Below are positions 61,875-64,000 of a stretch of DNA of 64,000 bases, piece after piece. The number at the start of each line of letters is the position of its first letter. The first letter of the stretch is position 1. This DNA is from Xanthomonas indica (GTDB lineage Bacteria; Pseudomonadota; Gammaproteobacteria; Xanthomonadales; Xanthomonadaceae). Made by a program: the position numbers and the translations under genes. The stretch covers positions 1,162,501 to 1,226,500 of the forward strand of contig NZ_CP131914.1 of the NCBI RefSeq assembly GCF_040529045.1. The letters run 5' to 3'. The notes under the pieces were generated by a model, which saw nothing but the letters and a program-made list of their open reading frames with translations, did not search any database and had not been told where the DNA came from.

Positions 61875-63716
61875 ATGTGCGGCATAGTCGCGTTGCGCCG
61901 CTTCGACGACGGCGGATCGCTGCAGGCGCAGGCCGAGCGCACGCTGGCTGCCCTGGCCCGGCGCGGGCCGGACGCGCAGGGGCTGCTCTGCACGCTGCAG
62001 CCGGTGCCGACCGCGCTGGGCCACCGCCGCCTGGCCATCCTCGACCTGAGCGAGGCGGCGACGCAACCGATGCGCTGCCCCGAGACCGGCAACGTGGTGG
62101 TGTTCAACGGCGAGATCTACAACTTCCTGGAGCTGCGCCGCGAGCTGGAAGCGCTCGGTCATCGCTTCCGCACCGACAGCGACACCGAGGTGCTGCTGCA
62201 CGGCTGGCGCGCCTGGGGCGAAGACCTGTTCGCGCGCTGCAACGGCATGTGGGCGATCGTGCTGCTGGAGCAGGCGAGCGGCGACCTGATCTACTGCCGC
62301 GACCGGCTCGGGGTGAAGCCGCTGTACCTGCATCACGACGGCCGGCAGCTGCTGCTGGCCAGCGAGATCCGCGCCATCGCCGCGGCGCTGGGCGGCTACC
62401 CGCCGCCCAATCCCGGCGCGATCTTCGACTTCCTGATCGCCGGCCTGTCCGATCATCGCGGCGAGACGTTCTATACCGGCATCCGCGCGGTGCCGCCGGG
62501 CTGGGTGTACCGCGTCTGCGCGGACGGGCACAGCCGCCGCCACCGCTACCATCGCTGGCCGTTGCCGGGCGAAGTGGCGCCGCTCGATGCCGGGGCGACG
62601 CAGGCGTTGCTGGAGGACGCCACGCGGCTGCGGCTGCGTTCGGACGTGCCCACGGTGACGCTGCTGTCGGGCGGGCTGGACAGCGCGATCCTGACCCGGC
62701 TCAGCCTGCGTGCCGCTGCGTTCCCGCGGACCTGCTTCGCCGGCGCCTACACCTACGGCTACCGCGATGCCGAGCAGGCGCGCTTCGACGAGGTCGCCTC
62801 GGCATCGGCATTGATGGCCGAGTGGGGCGAGGCGGCGCGCCACCGCGTGCATCGCGCGCATGCGATCCCGGCGCAAGACGAGTTGCTGGAGTTGGTGCGC
62901 GCGCAGGAGGAGCCGTTCTGCACCCCGTCGATCCTGGCCAGCTTCCGCATGTACCGGGCGATCCGCGACGCCGGCTACACGGTCGTGCTCAACGGCGAGG
63001 GCGCCGACGAATTGTTCGGCGGCTACGTCCGCCTGTACCTGGCGTTGAGCGCGCGCAGCGCGTTGCACGGCCTGCGCCTGCCGACCCTGGCGCGCCTGCT
63101 CGGCAGTGGCGCGGTGGATCCGCGCTTGCTGCTCAACCGCCTGGCCTGGGATCTGCCGGCAGGCACGCTCGGGGCGCTGCTGCGCCGGCAGCGGCCCAGC
63201 GTGGCCAGCATGTCGGCGGCGCTGTGGCACGAGCAGGCACCGCGTCTGGCCGTGCTGCAGGCCGATCGCCGCGGCGACGTGCAGGCGCGCCTGCGCGCCG
63301 ATGTGCTGACGACCAACCTGCCGATGATCCTGCGCATGACCGATCGCAACAGCATGCACTCGGGGGTGGAGGTGCGCGCGCCGTTCCTGGATTACCGCGT
63401 GGTGGAACGTGCGCTGGCCACCCCCGCGGACCAGCGCATGGGCGATTACCATGGCAAGGCGCTGCTGCGGCAGGCGTTTTCCGGCGTCCTGCCGCCGCGC
63501 CTGGTCGGCCAGCGCAAGAGCACCGGGTTCGGCCATGCCGAGCAGTTCCTGGTCGATCGCATGCCGCTGCAGCCGATCCTGGCGGACTTGCCGCCGGAGT
63601 TGGGTCAATTCCTCGACCTGGACGTGTTGCGCCGCCAGTGGCAGCGCGGCGAGGCGCACAGCACGCTGTGGTTCGCCGTGTCCGTGGCGCTGTGGTATCG
63701 GAGCATCTATGGCTAA
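61875..63716 (+). CDS. asnB: glutamine-dependent asparagine synthetase-like amidotransferase
   Basis: 613 aa from ATG 61875 (AAGGAGG upstream). Class II glutamine amidotransferase domain with nucleophile Cys2 (MCGIVALRRFDD), RRGPDAQG, GHRRLAILDLSE and VVFNGEIYNFLELRRELEAL. Synthetase domain with the pyrophosphate loop LLSGGLDSAILTRL and NGEGADELFGGY. In sugar clusters such AsnB-type enzymes amidate uronic acids or act on amino-sugars rather than making free asparagine. Followed by a methyltransferase gene overlapping by eight bases. Confidence 0.92.
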   Translation: MCGIVALRRFDDGGSLQAQAERTLAALARRGPDAQGLLCTLQPVPTALGHRRLAILDLSEAATQPMRCPETGNVVVFNGEIYNFLELRRELEALGHRFRTDSDTEVLLHGWRAWGEDLFARCNGMWAIVLLEQASGDLIYCRDRLGVKPLYLHHDGRQLLLASEIRAIAAALGGYPPPNPGAIFDFLIAGLSDHRGETFYTGIRAVPPGWVYRVCADGHSRRHRYHRWPLPGEVAPLDAGATQALLEDATRLRLRSDVPTVTLLSGGLDSAILTRLSLRAAAFPRTCFAGAYTYGYRDAEQARFDEVASASALMAEWGEAARHRVHRAHAIPAQDELLELVRAQEEPFCTPSILASFRMYRAIRDAGYTVVLNGEGADELFGGYVRLYLALSARSALHGLRLPTLARLLGSGAVDPRLLLNRLAWDLPAGTLGALLRRQRPSVASMSAALWHEQAPRLAVLQADRRGDVQARLRADVLTTNLPMILRMTDRNSMHSGVEVRAPFLDYRVVERALATPADQRMGDYHGKALLRQAFSGVLPPRLVGQRKSTGFGHAEQFLVDRMPLQPILADLPPELGQFLDLDVLRRQWQRGEAHSTLWFAVSVALWYRSIYG

Positions 63717-64000
63717 GCTCGGACGTGCGCCGATGGAACTGGCGGCCGACGATGGCGCCTGCCGCTGTTGCGGCGCCACCACGCAGCAACGCGCGGTGTG
63801 GCCGGAGGTCTACGCCGGCACCGGTCAGGAATTGCGCCGCTGCGGCCATTGTGCGGTGGCCTATCTGGCACCGGACTTCACCGAGGAGGCGCTGGCGCGA
63901 TTCTACGCGCACGATTACCGCCGGCTGTTCCCGGCCGAATCGCCATGGCGCAGCGAAGCGCGCTTCTTCGCCTGGCGCGGCGACCAGCCGATCGCGCAGC
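63709..64000 (+). CDS. start of a zinc-finger SAM methyltransferase (cut by window edge)
   Basis: At least 97 residues before the window ends. A four-cysteine zinc-binding start, CRCCG (residues about 19-23) and RRCGHC (about 43-48), matches the N-terminal domain of C-methyltransferases acting on nucleotide sugars and of related class I methyltransferases. The frame continues open to the end. It overlaps the asnB stop by eight bases, so it belongs to the same operon. Confidence 0.7.
   Translation, partial: MAKLGRAPMELAADDGACRCCGATTQQRAVWPEVYAGTGQELRRCGHCAVAYLAPDFTEEALARFYAHDYRRLFPAESPWRSEARFFAWRGDQPIAQ

Overview
The window is high-GC DNA from a Xanthomonadaceae chromosome, most likely Xanthomonas. 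Pointers are an effector ending in a XVIPCD-type signal for the antibacterial Xanthomonas type IV secretion system, an XAC0095-family protein, EngXCA-type GH5-CBM2 cellulases, a GH30 glucuronoxylanase, and GTAG-based REP palindromes of the kind known from Stenotrophomonas and Xanthomonas. The species is not resolved from sequence alone.

Accessory end, 1 to about 9.7 kb. Positions 490-3534 hold a clearly AT-richer three-gene cassette: a PIN-like nuclease with a possible second nuclease domain, a predicted SAM methyltransferase, and a complete AlkB-type 2-oxoglutarate/Fe(II) dioxygenase. A short repeat remnant follows, then a small protein of unknown role, a membrane-protein gene with two in-frame stops, a strongly structured RNA leader resembling phage C4 antisense RNA in front of an XAC0095-family gene, and a predicted type IV effector with a PD-(D/E)XK nuclease motif beside its probable immunity gene. 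The AT-rich cassette and the effector/immunity locus are the most likely places for an undescribed or strain-specific conflict system.

Metabolic and envelope genes, 9.8-43 kb. These include an esterase lipoprotein, a polysaccharide deacetylase, KptA, a DUF2076 protein, an alpha/beta hydrolase, a divergent GH30/GH42 glycosidase pair, small membrane proteins, a DUF1615 lipoprotein, a LysR regulator divergent from a quinone reductase, a methyltransferase, a 1166-residue SF1 helicase, an EamA transporter, CycA, CorA, an AraC regulator divergent from a small ABM-like protein, a DUF4410 lipoprotein, periplasmic cyclohexadienyl dehydratase (PheC), a lytic transglycosylase, periplasmic trehalase and a GAF protein with a decayed GGDEF domain.

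Secreted hydrolases and peptidases, 43-55 kb. A stray 3' fragment of an M16 peptidase gene, a DUF72 protein, the intact M16 peptidase, two tandem GH5-CBM2 cellulases, an M28 peptidase with a translationally coupled membrane protein, and an APC permease. The GH30, GH42, GH5, trehalase and peptidase products all carry export signals, which fits breakdown of plant cell walls and scavenging of sugars and peptides.

Right end, 55.3-64 kb. Two tandem divergent dehydroquinase-like proteins with a small partner precede a polysaccharide cluster: two flippase-like proteins, a chain-length-regulator-like protein, a sugar-nucleotide epimerase, a glutamine-dependent asparagine synthetase-like amidotransferase and the start of a methyltransferase. 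Several of these genes overlap by ATGA, so they are probably one operon that continues past the window.
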